Positions 1 through 9,192 of a DNA stretch of 64,000 bases are shown here, in pieces; the stretch's first letter is position 1, and every line of letters starts with the position of its first letter. The notes under the pieces are model-generated. The model was given only the letters and a program-made list of their open reading frames with translations. It made no database searches and had not been told where the DNA came from. The stretch comes from Streptacidiphilus sp. ASG 303 (GTDB lineage: Bacteria; Actinomycetota; Actinomycetes; Streptomycetales; Streptomycetaceae): the NCBI RefSeq assembly GCF_020991365.1, contig NZ_JAJLRA010000009.1, positions 124,001-188,000 on the forward strand. Direction: 5' to 3'. The position numbers and the translations under genes are program-made.

Positions 1-1
1 G

Positions 2-487
2 TACGACGCGGTGGAGCGGACCGCTCCCGACCTGGTGCTCTGCACCGGCCAGGCGGCCGGCCGCAGTGGCCTGACGGTGGAGCGGATCGCGGTCAACGTC
101 GACGACGCGCGCCTGCCCGACAACGCCGGCCGGCAGCCGGTGGACCGTCCGGTCGTGCCCGGCGGACCCGCCGCGTACTTCGCCACCCTCCCGGTCAAGG
201 CCTGCACGGCCGCGGCCCGGGCGGCGGGCGTGCCGTGCTCGGTCTCCCAGACCGCGGGAACCTTCGTGTGCAACCACCTCTTCTACGGACTGATGCACCT
301 GCTCTCCACCCGGTACCCGGACGTCCGGGGCGGCTTCGTGCACGTGCCCTCCCTCCCGGAGCAGGTCCTGGACGGCGCAGGTCCCGCGATGCCGGCGGAG
401 ACGGCCGCGCGCGGGCTGCGGGCGGTCCTCACCGCCGCGGCCACCGTGCGCGAGGACATCCGCCTGGCCGCCGGGGCCGTGCACTGA
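2..487 (+). CDS. pcp: Pyrrolidone-carboxylate peptidase (pyroglutamyl peptidase I), 5'-truncated by window edge
   Basis: Cytoplasmic cysteine peptidase (family C15) that removes N-terminal pyroglutamate from peptides. The reading frame is open from base 2, so the true start lies upstream. About 162 C-terminal residues are visible, against roughly 210 for the full family. All three expected catalytic residues are in view: the Glu in VERIAVN, the Cys in TAGTFVCNH and the His in GFVHVPSLPEQ. The segment NVDDARLPDN is also typical of the family. The frame ends at TGA 485-487, and the next gene is convergent and 160 bp away, so nothing ties it to the ABC locus. Identification is firm; only the N-terminus is unknown. 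Confidence 0.93.
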   Translation, partial: YDAVERTAPDLVLCTGQAAGRSGLTVERIAVNVDDARLPDNAGRQPVDRPVVPGGPAAYFATLPVKACTAAARAAGVPCSVSQTAGTFVCNHLFYGLMHLLSTRYPDVRGGFVHVPSLPEQVLDGAGPAMPAETAARGLRAVLTAAATVREDIRLAAGAVH

Positions 488-524
488 CCGGCTGACCGTC
501 GGGGCCGTGGACCGCCCGGCCGCC

Positions 525-569
525 CGACCGGCCGACCCGCCGACCGGCCGACCCGCCGACCGGCCGACC
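525..569. repeat. 16-bp tandem repeat, about 2.8 copies
   Basis: The unit cgaccggccgacccgc is present perfectly at 525-540 and 541-556 and partly at 557-569. It lies between the convergent pcp and ABC ATPase genes. No function is apparent; GC-rich slippage is the simplest origin. Confidence 0.8.
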
Positions 570-650
570 GGGCGGCGCAGGGCACGGCGGCGGCCTCGGG
601 GCACCGCCCGTCGGGCGCCGTCCGGCGCCCGCCGTCAACGCGTCAGCGCG

Positions 651-1376
651 TCAGCGGGAGAGGATCCGGCCGTCGCCCAGCTCGACGACCCGGTCGGCGA
701 GCTCCATGAGCTGGGGGTCGTGCGTGGCGACCAGGGCGGTCACCCCCTCGCTGTGCACCACGGCCCGCAGCAGCTGCATGACGGCCCGCCCGGTGGCCGA
801 GTCCAGCTGGCCGGTGGGCTCGTCGGCGATGACGAGCGAGGGCTCGTTGGCCAGGGCGCGGGCGATGGCGACGCGCTGCTGCTGGCCGCCGGAGAGTTCG
901 CCCGGGCGCTGGGCGGCGTGGTCGGACAGGCCGACCAGCGCGAGGAGGTCCCGCACCCGTTCCTCGCGTTCGCGGGCCGGGAGGCGGCGCAGCCGCATGG
1001 GCACACCGACGTTCTCGGCGGCGGTGAGGACCGGTATCAGGCCGAAGGACTGGAAGACGAAGCCGATCCGGTCCCGGCGCAGGTCGAGCAGGCCGTCCTC
1101 GCCGAGGGCGGAGAGGTCCTGCCCGCCCACCAGGATCCGCCCGGAGTCGGGCCGGTCCAGACCCCCGACCAGGTTGAGCAGGGTGGTCTTGCCGGAGCCG
1201 GACCGGCCGCGGAGGGCGGTCAGCTCGCCGCGCCGCGCGGTGAGGGAGACCCCGCGCAGGGCGTGGACGGCGGTGGGGCCGCTGCCGAAGGACCGGTGGA
1301 CGTCCTCCACGGCGACCATGGGCGCGGCCGGTGCGCCGGTCGCGGCCGTGCCCTCCGGTGCGGTGCTGCTGCTCAC
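651..1376 (-). CDS. ABC transporter ATP-binding protein (MacB/LolD type)
   Basis: ATPase subunit of an ABC exporter of the LolD/MacB class, which pairs with FtsX-like permeases at the inner face of the membrane. The 241-residue product has Walker A GRSGSGKT at about residues 57-64, the signature LSGGQQQR, Walker B LVIADEPTGQLD and the H-loop ATHDPQ. The GTG at 1376 is preferred because AGGGGGG lies a few bases upstream; an internal ATG at 1319 would remove a 19-residue Ala/Pro-rich lead. It is divergent from the permease operon starting at 1596, with 219 bp between them, so it may be an alternative ATPase for those permeases. Substrate unknown. Confidence 0.9.
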   Translation of the reverse strand: MSSSTAPEGTAATGAPAAPMVAVEDVHRSFGSGPTAVHALRGVSLTARRGELTALRGRSGSGKTTLLNLVGGLDRPDSGRILVGGQDLSALGEDGLLDLRRDRIGFVFQSFGLIPVLTAAENVGVPMRLRRLPAREREERVRDLLALVGLSDHAAQRPGELSGGQQQRVAIARALANEPSLVIADEPTGQLDSATGRAVMQLLRAVVHSEGVTALVATHDPQLMELADRVVELGDGRILSR

Positions 1377-1506
1377 CCGGATCCCCCCCTGTCCGTGGCC
1401 TGCCGTCCATGGCCCGCCGTCCGCGGCCGGCTGCCGGGCCGCGCGGTTGCAGCAGCCTACGGCCCGGCACGGACAGGACGCACACGCCGCCCGTGCCCGC
1501 AGGGTT

Positions 1507-1529
1507 CGGACCTGCCGTCGGGAGGTCCG
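1507..1529. promoter_or_regulatory. Inverted repeat in divergent ABC promoter region
   Basis: Perfect 7-bp arms CGGACCT (1507-1513) and AGGTCCG (1523-1529) with a 9-bp spacer lie between the divergent ATPase gene and the permease operon. A CAGGAT element at 1549-1554 could be a -10 for the rightward operon. The position suits an operator for a dimeric regulator of both transcripts. No regulator gene is adjacent. Inference only. Confidence 0.35.
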
Positions 1530-1595
1530 GATGTCGGCGGGGTGTGGCAGGATCCGTGCCCGACGCCGTGTGCGAACGGTCGAACGGGGGGTTCG

Positions 1596-4500
1596 GTGGG
1601 TGGTTTCGTGGTGCGCAGGCTGCGGGCGCACCGGCTGCTGGTGGCCGCCGCGGCGCTGTCGGTGCTGCTCACCACGTGCGTGCTGGCGGCGCTCACCGCG
1701 TTCGCCGCCTCGGTGGGCGACGCGGGGCTGCGCCGTGCCCTTCAGGGGGCCGACGCGGCGGCCACCCCCCTGGTGGTCACCGGGAGCGTCGGGTATCCGG
1801 AACGGGCCGCCGCCGACCGGACCGTGCGCGAGCAGGCACGGCGTGCCTTCGCCGGCCTGCCCGTGACCGTCCGCTCGGTCGCCTCCAGCGGTCCCTACGG
1901 CCTGCCCGCGCCGCCCGGCACGTCCGCCGACGACACCCCGGACACCACCTTCGCCGCCCTCGACCGGGGCAGGCTGCGGCTGCTGCGCGGCGCGTGGCCC
2001 GGTCCCCCGCGCGCCGGCGCCCCGGTCCCGGTGGCCGTGCCGGCTGCGGCCGAGCGCGTTCTCGGCACCGGGGGCGCCGCGGTGGCCCCGGGCGCCGTGA
2101 TCACCCTCACCGACCGCCTCGGCCGCATGCCGCTGCGGATCCTGGTCACCGGCGTGTACCGGGCGCGGGACGTCGGCGACCCCTACTGGCAGCTGGACGC
2201 GCTCGGCGGCAAGGGCACCCGGACTCTCGTCTCGCGCAGTTACGGGCCGCTCCTCGTGCAGGACGCCGCCTTCCGCAGCGGTGTGCTGCCCCAGTACGCC
2301 GTGGCCTGGCAGGCCGCCGCCGACTTCGGCGAACTCACCACGGGCCGGACCGGCGCGGTGACGGCAGGCGTGCAGCGGTCCGTCGCTGTGCTGGGCGCCC
2401 ACCCCGGGTTCGCGGCCCGCTGCGACCTGCCCGCCGTCCTGCGGCAGGTGCAACGGTCGGTGCTGGTGGCCCGTTCGACCCTGCTGGTGGGGCTGCTGCA
2501 GCTCGCCGCACTCGCCGCCGCGACCCTGCTGGTGGCGGCCGGGGTGCTGGCCGAGCGCCGGGAGGGGGAGAACGCCCTGCTCCGTGCCCGGGGGGCGTCG
2601 ACGGGGCGGATCGCCGCCCTGGCCGCCGCCGAGGCCGTCCTGCTCGCGCTGCCCGCGGCCCTGACGGCTCCGCTGCTGGCCGGGCCGCTGGCCGGGCTGC
2701 TCGCCGCCCACGGGGGGACGGCCGACGCCGGCCTGCGGCTCGCCGGGCCGCTGCCGCCGCAGGTCGGGTGGGTGGCGGCGGCCGCCGCCGGGGGCTGCGC
2801 CCTGCTCGTCCTGGCGCCGGCGCTGCGGCGGGCCGCGGGCGGGGGGACGGGCCGCAGGCCGCGCCGGGCCGTGTCCCCCGGCCTGCTGCGCGGCGGAGCC
2901 GACCTGGCCCTGGTCGCCCTGGCGGCGGCCGCCTCCTGGCAGCTCGACCGGTACGCGTCGGGCGCAGGCGGCAGCGGGGTGCTCACCACCGGGGCGGGCG
3001 GCGGGCTCGGCGTCGATCCGGTCCTGGTCGCCGCCCCCACGCTGGCACTGTGCGCGGGCACGGTGGTCGCGCTGCGCCTGGTCCCCCCGGCCGCCCGGCT
3101 CGCCGAGCGGGCCGCAGCCCGCAGCCGCGGCCTGCCCGCCGCGCTGGCCGGGTGGCGGCTGTCCCGGCGCTCGCTGCAGGGGCCCGGTCCCGTCCTGCTG
3201 CTCGCCCTGGCGACCGCGGCGGGCACCCTGGCGATCGGTCAGGGTGCCGGCTGGAGGAGGTCCCAGGCCGAGCAGGCCGCCTTCGACACGGGGGGCGACG
3301 TCCGGGTGGTCGCGGCGGGCGGCCCCGCGTTCGGCCAGGGCGGCGAGCTGGCGGCGGTGCGCGGGGTGGCGGCGGCGGTGCCGGTGGCCAGGCAGTCGGC
3401 CGTCCGCGGCGACGACAGCGCGGAGCTGCTGGCTCTGGACAGCCGGGCCGAGCGGCCGTCCCTGCCGATGCGCCCCGACCTGGCCGACCGGCCCGCGCCG
3501 CAGCTGCTCGCGCTGCTCGCGGGGGGCAGCGGCCCCGCGGTCCGGTCCGGCATCCCCCTCCCGGGGCGGCCGCGCACCCTGTCCCTGGACGTCGTCGCCG
3601 CCTTCCGCCCCTCCGGCGGCGGTCGCGCCGGGCGTGCGGCACCGGTGCCCTCGGCCGCGAGGGAGTCCCTGGCCGTGACCCTGACCGACCGTCACGGCGT
3701 GGGCTACGCGATGCCGCTGCGGACGGTGCCGGTGGACGGGCGCAGGCACGGCATCACCGTCGACCTGCGCTCCGCGGCGGGCGGCACCGCCGGGATGCCC
3801 GCGTACCCGCTGACGCTCACCGGCCTCACCCTCGACCCGCCGTACGCGGTGCACGGCCCGGCGGAGCAGACCTTCGAGGTGCGGGCGGTCCGGGCCGACG
3901 GCGTGTCCGCGCCCGTCCCGGCAGGGCTGGGCTGGACCGCGTCCTTCACGGGGAACACCGACCAGGCCGGGCCCGGCACCGGGTTCACCACCGGGTCGGT
4001 GCGCTCGGTCTCCGCCGCTCCGGGCGCCCCGCTGGCACTCCGCTACGACGGCGGCCTGCTCCGGCCCGAGTCGCTGCCCTTCCCCGGCGCCGCTCCCCCG
4101 CTCGGCCCCACCATCAGGCTGCTGCCCGCCGGATTCGCCACCCCGCTGCCGCTCCCCGCGGTGGCCACCCGGGAGTACCTCGGCTCCACCCGGTCGCGGG
4201 TCGGCTCGGTCTTCGACGTCCCACTGGGCGGCGGGACCGTGAAGGTCCGGATCGCCGCCGCCGTGGAGGCGCTGCCGGGCACCGGGGCGGCGGGGAGGGC
4301 CGGGCGGGGAGGGCCGGGCGCCGGCCCGGACGGGGACGGCGGGCCCGGCGACGCCGCGGAGAGGCCGGGCGGCGCGCTGCTGGTCGACCTCGGCGAGCTG
4401 GACCGACGCCTGGTCGCGGCCGGCTCCGACGCGGTGTACCCGTCCGAGTGGTGGCTGAATCTGGACCCCGCGGCCGACCCGGCCCGGGTGGCCGCCGACC

Positions 4501-5003
4501 TGCGCGGCCGACCGGACGTGCAGACCGTGCAGGTGCGCTCCGAGGTGTCCGCGGCACTGCTGCACGACCCCCTGGGCCTGGGCCCGCAGACGGCGCTGAC
4601 CGCGATCACGGCGGCGGCCGCGCTGCTGGCCGCGGTGGGCTTCGCGGTCGGCGCGTCGGGCACGGTGCGGCGCCGGGCGGACGAGGACGCCGTGCTGTCG
4701 GCGCTGGGCGTCCGGCGCCGCGACCTGGCCCGCGCGGCCGCCGTGGAGCTGGCGCTGCCCGCGGTGGTCGGCATCGGCGTGGGCCTCGTGCTGGGCGGTG
4801 TGCTCACCAGGGCGGTGGTCCCGCTGCTGGTCCTCACCGCGCAGGCCACCCGGCCGCTGCCGCCGGTGCTGGTCGACCTGCCCGCCGGGCGGCTGGCCGT
4901 GCTCACCGCCGCCGTCGCCGCGGTCCCGCTGCTGGTCGCGGCGGTCGCCGGGCGGCGCGTCGGCGACCTCGCCCGCCGCCTTCGCCGACCGGAGGAACCG
5001 TGA
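1596..5003 (+). CDS. ABC transporter permease, FtsX-like, large
   Basis: Membrane subunit of an ABC exporter of the FtsX/MacB permease family, 1135 residues. One membrane segment sits at residues about 12-34 after the basic start VVRRLRAHR. A first extracytoplasmic region follows, then helix clusters near residues 290-400 and 1010-1130 that resemble FtsX domains, with a second large extracytoplasmic region between. The pattern of two FtsX blocks and big external domains matches actinobacterial lipoprotein or peptide exporters. The GTG at 1596 has ACGGGGGG six bases upstream. Its TGA overlaps the GTG of the next permease (GTGA at 5000-5003). Substrate cannot be read from the sequence. Confidence 0.85.
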   Translation: MGGFVVRRLRAHRLLVAAAALSVLLTTCVLAALTAFAASVGDAGLRRALQGADAAATPLVVTGSVGYPERAAADRTVREQARRAFAGLPVTVRSVASSGPYGLPAPPGTSADDTPDTTFAALDRGRLRLLRGAWPGPPRAGAPVPVAVPAAAERVLGTGGAAVAPGAVITLTDRLGRMPLRILVTGVYRARDVGDPYWQLDALGGKGTRTLVSRSYGPLLVQDAAFRSGVLPQYAVAWQAAADFGELTTGRTGAVTAGVQRSVAVLGAHPGFAARCDLPAVLRQVQRSVLVARSTLLVGLLQLAALAAATLLVAAGVLAERREGENALLRARGASTGRIAALAAAEAVLLALPAALTAPLLAGPLAGLLAAHGGTADAGLRLAGPLPPQVGWVAAAAAGGCALLVLAPALRRAAGGGTGRRPRRAVSPGLLRGGADLALVALAAAASWQLDRYASGAGGSGVLTTGAGGGLGVDPVLVAAPTLALCAGTVVALRLVPPAARLAERAAARSRGLPAALAGWRLSRRSLQGPGPVLLLALATAAGTLAIGQGAGWRRSQAEQAAFDTGGDVRVVAAGGPAFGQGGELAAVRGVAAAVPVARQSAVRGDDSAELLALDSRAERPSLPMRPDLADRPAPQLLALLAGGSGPAVRSGIPLPGRPRTLSLDVVAAFRPSGGGRAGRAAPVPSAARESLAVTLTDRHGVGYAMPLRTVPVDGRRHGITVDLRSAAGGTAGMPAYPLTLTGLTLDPPYAVHGPAEQTFEVRAVRADGVSAPVPAGLGWTASFTGNTDQAGPGTGFTTGSVRSVSAAPGAPLALRYDGGLLRPESLPFPGAAPPLGPTIRLLPAGFATPLPLPAVATREYLGSTRSRVGSVFDVPLGGGTVKVRIAAAVEALPGTGAAGRAGRGGPGAGPDGDGGPGDAAERPGGALLVDLGELDRRLVAAGSDAVYPSEWWLNLDPAADPARVAADLRGRPDVQTVQVRSEVSAALLHDPLGLGPQTALTAITAAAALLAAVGFAVGASGTVRRRADEDAVLSALGVRRRDLARAAAVELALPAVVGIGVGLVLGGVLTRAVVPLLVLTAQATRPLPPVLVDLPAGRLAVLTAAVAAVPLLVAAVAGRRVGDLARRLRRPEEP

Positions 5004-7885
5004 CCGACGCACCCGGCCCCGCGGACACCCGGCCGGCGGGCCCCGGACCGGCGCCCGGGGACGCCGCAGCGCTCCCGCCCGCGGGCGGCCGCCGGCCGCC
5101 GGTGTGCGCCCCGTGGGTCCGCACCCGGCTGCGCAGCGCCCCCGCCGCGGCGGGGGCGCTGGCCCTGCTGGTCCTGGCGCTCTCCTTCCTGGCCGCGGCG
5201 GCGCCGCGCGCCCTGGACCGGTACGCGGACACCGCGCTCCACCGCGACCTGGCCTCCAGGAGTCCGGTCGTGCGGAGCATCGACGCCGAGGCGGTCCTCG
5301 GCCCGGCGCAGGACCTGAGCCCGGAGGCGGTCGCCGCGGCCGTCTCCCCGGCGCGGCTGGCCGCCGTGGAGCGCCGACTGCGCGACACGGTCCGTCCGCC
5401 GCTGCGGATCGACCCGGCCGCGGTCTCCTACGGGGTGTCCACCTCCTCGGGGCACCTGGCCCTGACCGACCCCGGGCTGCCGGAGGTGGACGGCCTGCAG
5501 CCGACCGCCACCCTCGCCTGGCGGCAGGGCGCGGACGCCCACGTGCGGATGGCCGCCGGCCGGCCGCCGCGGGCGGCCCCTGCGGCCGGCGGGGCCGGCG
5601 GGGCCGGCGGGGACGGCGGGGACGGCGGGCAGGGCGGGTTCACCGTGGAGGTCATGGTCAGCCGGGCCACGGCGGACCTGCTGCGGGTGCGTCCCGGCTC
5701 GCTGCTGCACCTGCGGCCGGACACGGGCCCGCCCTTCGTGCTGCGGGTCAGCGGGGTGTACACCGCGCTGTCGGCGGCGGACCCCTACTGGGGTTTCGGG
5801 CAGACGCTGCTGCGGCCCGCCCTGGCCTCCGCGCCGCCCCCGGGAAGCGCCCAGTACTGGCACGTGGGGATGCTGGTGGGCGACGCCTCGGTCCGGGTGC
5901 TGCCCCGCGCGGGCACGGTCGACGCCGCCTGGCACCACCCGGTGGCCGCGGACGGCCTGGCCGCCCGCGAGGTGGCGGCGGCCGAGGACCGGCTCGACGA
6001 CCTCGTCTCCGGCACGGCGGCCTCCCGTCTCCGGTCGGGGACCGGCGTGCCCGGCGGCCTGTCGGTCACCAGTCCGCTCCCGGCGGCCCTCGCCGCGTTC
6101 GACCGGGGCCGTGCCGCGGCCGCGCCGCTGCTCGCCGTGGCCGGCGCCGGACTCGCCGGCGTGGCGGGGGCCGTGCTGCTGATGGCCGGGGGACTGGCCG
6201 CCGACCGCCGCACCGGCGAACTCGCCCTGCTGCGGGCCCGCGGCGCGGGCCTGCCCGCGCTCGCCGGGCGGCTGGCGGCGGAGACGGCCGCAGTGGCGCT
6301 GCCGGCGGCCGCCGCCGGGCTGTCGGCCGCCCTGCTCCTGCTGCCCACGGCCCGCTGGGGCGCGTCCGCGGCGGCGGCCGCAGCCGTGGCCGGGCTGGTC
6401 GTCCTCGTCGTCCCGCTGCGGGCGGTCCTCCCTCACCGGGGGCGCGGGACCGGCCCGGCGCGGGCGGACGTCGCGCGGACCCGCCCCTCCCGGCGGCGCA
6501 CGGTCCTCGACCTGGCGGTCCTGGCCGCCGCCGCAGGCGCGGTGGCCGCCGTCCGGCAGCGCGGCATCGCCGCGGGCGGCGTGGACCCGCTGGTCAGCGG
6601 CACCCCGCTGCTGCTGGGGCTGGCCGGTGCGCTGGTGCTGCTGCGCGTCTACCCGTGGCCGCTGCGGCTGCTCGCCCGCGTCGCCGCGGGCCGCCGCGGC
6701 GCGGTGCCCTTCCTCGGGCTGGCGCGGGCCGCCCGCTCCCCCGCCTCGGGCACCCTGCTGCCGCTGCTGGCCCTGCTCCTGGCCCTGACCGTCGCGGTCT
6801 TCGGCGGCACCGTGCTGTACGGGATCTCCGACGGCCGGACCCGGGCCGCACTGGCGCAGGTGGGCGCGGACGCCAGGATCGAGTCGGGGACCGAGCTGCC
6901 CCCGGGGCTGCCGAGGACGGTCGCGGAGCTGCCCGGAGTCCGCTCGGCCGTGCCCCTGCGGGTGCAGGGCGGGCTCGGCCTGCTGCTGCACCAGGGCGGT
7001 ATGGCGAACGGCTTCACTCTGGTCGTCGCCGACACGGCCGCGTACGCGCGGCTCTCCGCGGCGACCGGGATCGGCCGGTTCGGCACCGGGCTGCTGCGCG
7101 GGGGCGGGGCCGTACCCGCCCTCGCCTCGCCCGCGCTCGCCGCGCGCATCGGCGGCGGGGCCCAGGGCCCGCTGGTGACGACGTACGGCTCGTTCGACGT
7201 GCGGGTCGCGGGCACGCTCGCGCAGACCCCGGCGGCCCGCGACGGCGGGGACTTCCTGGTGGTGCCGCTGGAGCAGGTGCGGGCGCGGTGGGCGCGCGCC
7301 TCCTCCGCCCCCCTCCCGGCCCCGGACCTGCTGCTGCTGACCGGTCCGGTCGACCCCTCTGCGCTGCACCGCACCGTGGAGCGGGCCCGGGGGGCGGAGG
7401 CGGCCACCGTCTCGGTGCGCACCGAGGTGCTGTCCGCCCTGGACCGGGCTCCGCTGCCGCAGGGCGCCACGGCGCTCTACGCGGCGGCGGTGGCCTCCGT
7501 GGCGGTGCTGAGCGTGCTGGCCGTCCTGCTGTCGCTGGCCCGGTCGGCGCCGGGGCGGGCGGCCCTGCTCGCGCGGCTGCGGACGATGGGGATGACCGGC
7601 GGCCGACGCTACCGGCTGGTGCTCCTGGAGGTGCTGCCGCCGCTGGTGGCGGCCGCCGTCGCCGGTACGCTCCTCGGCCTGGCCGCCGTACCCGTCCTGG
7701 GGGCGGCCGTGGACCTGGCGGGGCTGGCGGGGACGGACGTGCCGACAGGGCTGGGGGTCCGCCTCGGGCCGCTGCTGGCCCCGGGCGCCGGGCTGCTGGC
7801 CCTGGCGGTAGGGGCGGCCGCGGCCGAGACGGCGGTGACGGGGCGGCGTCGGATCGCCGCGGAACTGAGAGCAGGTGAGCAGTGA
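5000..7885 (+). CDS. ABC transporter permease, FtsX-like, second subunit
   Basis: Second FtsX-like permease of the operon, 961 residues. After a disordered Pro/Ala-rich N-terminus there is a membrane segment at about residues 50-72, an external domain, a helix block near 370-480 containing the family-typical stretch DRRTGELALLRARGA, another external domain and a C-terminal helix block ending at RRIAAELRAGEQ. A Gly/Ala/Asp stretch at 5576-5635 is a low-complexity loop. The GTG start overlaps the stop of the first permease and has GGAGGA at 4991-4996. Its stop overlaps the GTG of the ATPase gene, so the three are translationally coupled and probably form one heteromeric exporter. Confidence 0.85.
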   Translation: MTDAPGPADTRPAGPGPAPGDAAALPPAGGRRPPVCAPWVRTRLRSAPAAAGALALLVLALSFLAAAAPRALDRYADTALHRDLASRSPVVRSIDAEAVLGPAQDLSPEAVAAAVSPARLAAVERRLRDTVRPPLRIDPAAVSYGVSTSSGHLALTDPGLPEVDGLQPTATLAWRQGADAHVRMAAGRPPRAAPAAGGAGGAGGDGGDGGQGGFTVEVMVSRATADLLRVRPGSLLHLRPDTGPPFVLRVSGVYTALSAADPYWGFGQTLLRPALASAPPPGSAQYWHVGMLVGDASVRVLPRAGTVDAAWHHPVAADGLAAREVAAAEDRLDDLVSGTAASRLRSGTGVPGGLSVTSPLPAALAAFDRGRAAAAPLLAVAGAGLAGVAGAVLLMAGGLAADRRTGELALLRARGAGLPALAGRLAAETAAVALPAAAAGLSAALLLLPTARWGASAAAAAAVAGLVVLVVPLRAVLPHRGRGTGPARADVARTRPSRRRTVLDLAVLAAAAGAVAAVRQRGIAAGGVDPLVSGTPLLLGLAGALVLLRVYPWPLRLLARVAAGRRGAVPFLGLARAARSPASGTLLPLLALLLALTVAVFGGTVLYGISDGRTRAALAQVGADARIESGTELPPGLPRTVAELPGVRSAVPLRVQGGLGLLLHQGGMANGFTLVVADTAAYARLSAATGIGRFGTGLLRGGGAVPALASPALAARIGGGAQGPLVTTYGSFDVRVAGTLAQTPAARDGGDFLVVPLEQVRARWARASSAPLPAPDLLLLTGPVDPSALHRTVERARGAEAATVSVRTEVLSALDRAPLPQGATALYAAAVASVAVLSVLAVLLSLARSAPGRAALLARLRTMGMTGGRRYRLVLLEVLPPLVAAAVAGTLLGLAAVPVLGAAVDLAGLAGTDVPTGLGVRLGPLLAPGAGLLALAVGAAAAETAVTGRRRIAAELRAGEQ

Positions 7886-8913
7886 GCGCAGAGCCGGAGG
7901 ACGGTCCGCGGCAGCCCGGCCACGGCCCGGGGGCCGTACGGGCCGGGGCTCCCGATCCGGAGGCGGGACGGGCCGGGGCTCCGACCCTGGCGGAGCTCCG
8001 CCGCCGGATCGCCGAGGAGCGCGACCACCCGGAGTACGGCAGGGGGGCCGTGATCGCCTGCGACCGCCTCGTACGGATCTTCACCGCGGACGGGGTGGAG
8101 GTGCAGGCCCTCCAGGGCCTAGACCTGCTGGTGGAGCCGGGGGAGCTGATGGCTCTGGTGGGCGCCTCGGGCAGCGGGAAGTCCACGCTGCTGCAGATCC
8201 TCGCCGGGCTGGACGTCCCGACCGCCGGCTCGGCCTCGGTGGCCGGTCACGACCTGCTCTCCATGGGCGCCGCCGAGCGGCTGCGGTACCGGCGCGAGGC
8301 CGTGGGGTTCGTCTGGCAGCAGACGTCCCGCAACCTGCTGCCGTTCCTGACGGCAGGCCAGAACGTCGCCCTGCCGATGCAGCTGGGCGGCGGGGGCCGA
8401 GGCCGGCGGCGGGCCCGCGAGGCGCGGGTGGCGGAGCTGCTGGACCTGCTCGGCGTCGGCCACTGCCGCGACCGGGGGCCGGAGCAGCTGTCCGGGGGCG
8501 AGCAGCAGCGCACGGCCATCGCGGTGGCGCTGGCCAACCGGCCGGCGGTCCTGCTCGCCGACGAGCCCACCGGCGAGCTGGACTCGGAGAGCGCGGCCGA
8601 CGTCTTCGGCGCCTTCCGGACGGTCAACGCCGAGCTGGGGACGACGGTGGTGGTCGTCACCCACGACCCCATGGTGGCGGGCGAGGTGCGCCGCACGGTG
8701 GCGATCCGGGACGGGCGCACCAGCTCCGAGGTGCTGCGGCGGATCGCCCGGGACGCGGACGGCCGGGAGTCGGTGGTCGAACGGGAGTACGCGACCATGG
8801 ACCGCTCCGGCCGGGTGCAGCTGCCCCGCGAGTTCGTGGAGGCGCTGGGGCTGGAGCACCGGGTCGGCCTCGAACTGGAACCGGACCACATCCAGGTGTG
8901 GCCCGACAGCTGA
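7882..8913 (+). CDS. ABC transporter ATP-binding protein with AbrB-like C-terminal tail
   Basis: ATPase of the two-permease exporter, 343 residues. Walker A GASGSGKS is at residues 94-101, the signature LSGGEQQR starts at 203, Walker B VLLADEPTGELD starts near 223, and the H-loop is VVTHDP. About 55 extra residues precede the usual domain start. The last 38 residues, beginning MDRSGRVQLPREF at 306, look like an AbrB/MazE swapped-hairpin unit rather than ABC sequence; this is a pattern match, not a searched result. Family LolD/MacB ATPases are usually about 230 residues, so both ends are extended. The GTG overlaps the upstream TGA. Confidence 0.88.
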   Translation: MSAEPEDGPRQPGHGPGAVRAGAPDPEAGRAGAPTLAELRRRIAEERDHPEYGRGAVIACDRLVRIFTADGVEVQALQGLDLLVEPGELMALVGASGSGKSTLLQILAGLDVPTAGSASVAGHDLLSMGAAERLRYRREAVGFVWQQTSRNLLPFLTAGQNVALPMQLGGGGRGRRRAREARVAELLDLLGVGHCRDRGPEQLSGGEQQRTAIAVALANRPAVLLADEPTGELDSESAADVFGAFRTVNAELGTTVVVVTHDPMVAGEVRRTVAIRDGRTSSEVLRRIARDADGRESVVEREYATMDRSGRVQLPREFVEALGLEHRVGLELEPDHIQVWPDS

Positions 8914-9013
8914 CGTTCCTGCAGGCGGTGCGGTGCGGGGCAGGGCGGCGGTGCCGGGCGGCCCGGCCGCCCCGTCCCGTGCCGGCGGGAGACCCGGGTG
9001 CGGGGGATCCGGG

Positions 9014-9065
9014 GCCGCCGCCCGGGACGGGGCGGGCGTGCCGCCGCCCGGGACGGGGCGGGCGT
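9014..9065. repeat. 26-bp direct repeat, two perfect copies
   Basis: Two identical abutting 26-bp units, each starting gccgccgcccgggacggggc, occupy 9014-9039 and 9040-9065. They lie in the 279-bp space between the convergent ABC ATPase gene and the YciI-like gene, which otherwise shows no gene. Confidence 0.85.
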
Positions 9066-9192
9066 GCCGCCGCAGGGCGCGGCCCCGGTCCGCGGGACGC
9101 GGCGCACGGCGTCGGACGCCTGCGGACCGTCGGCCGGGCGTGCCGGGGCGCCGTGCCGGGGCCGCGCCGCCGGCAGGCCGTCCGGCGTCCCC

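Noticed and set aside
507-5012. Very long frames on both strands over the ABC permease region (for example 651-5012 minus and 507-1595 plus)
   Set aside because: They are stop-free shadows of GC-rich genes. Their translations are Arg/Gly/Pro-rich and carry motifs only where the true frame coincides with the ATPase or permease.
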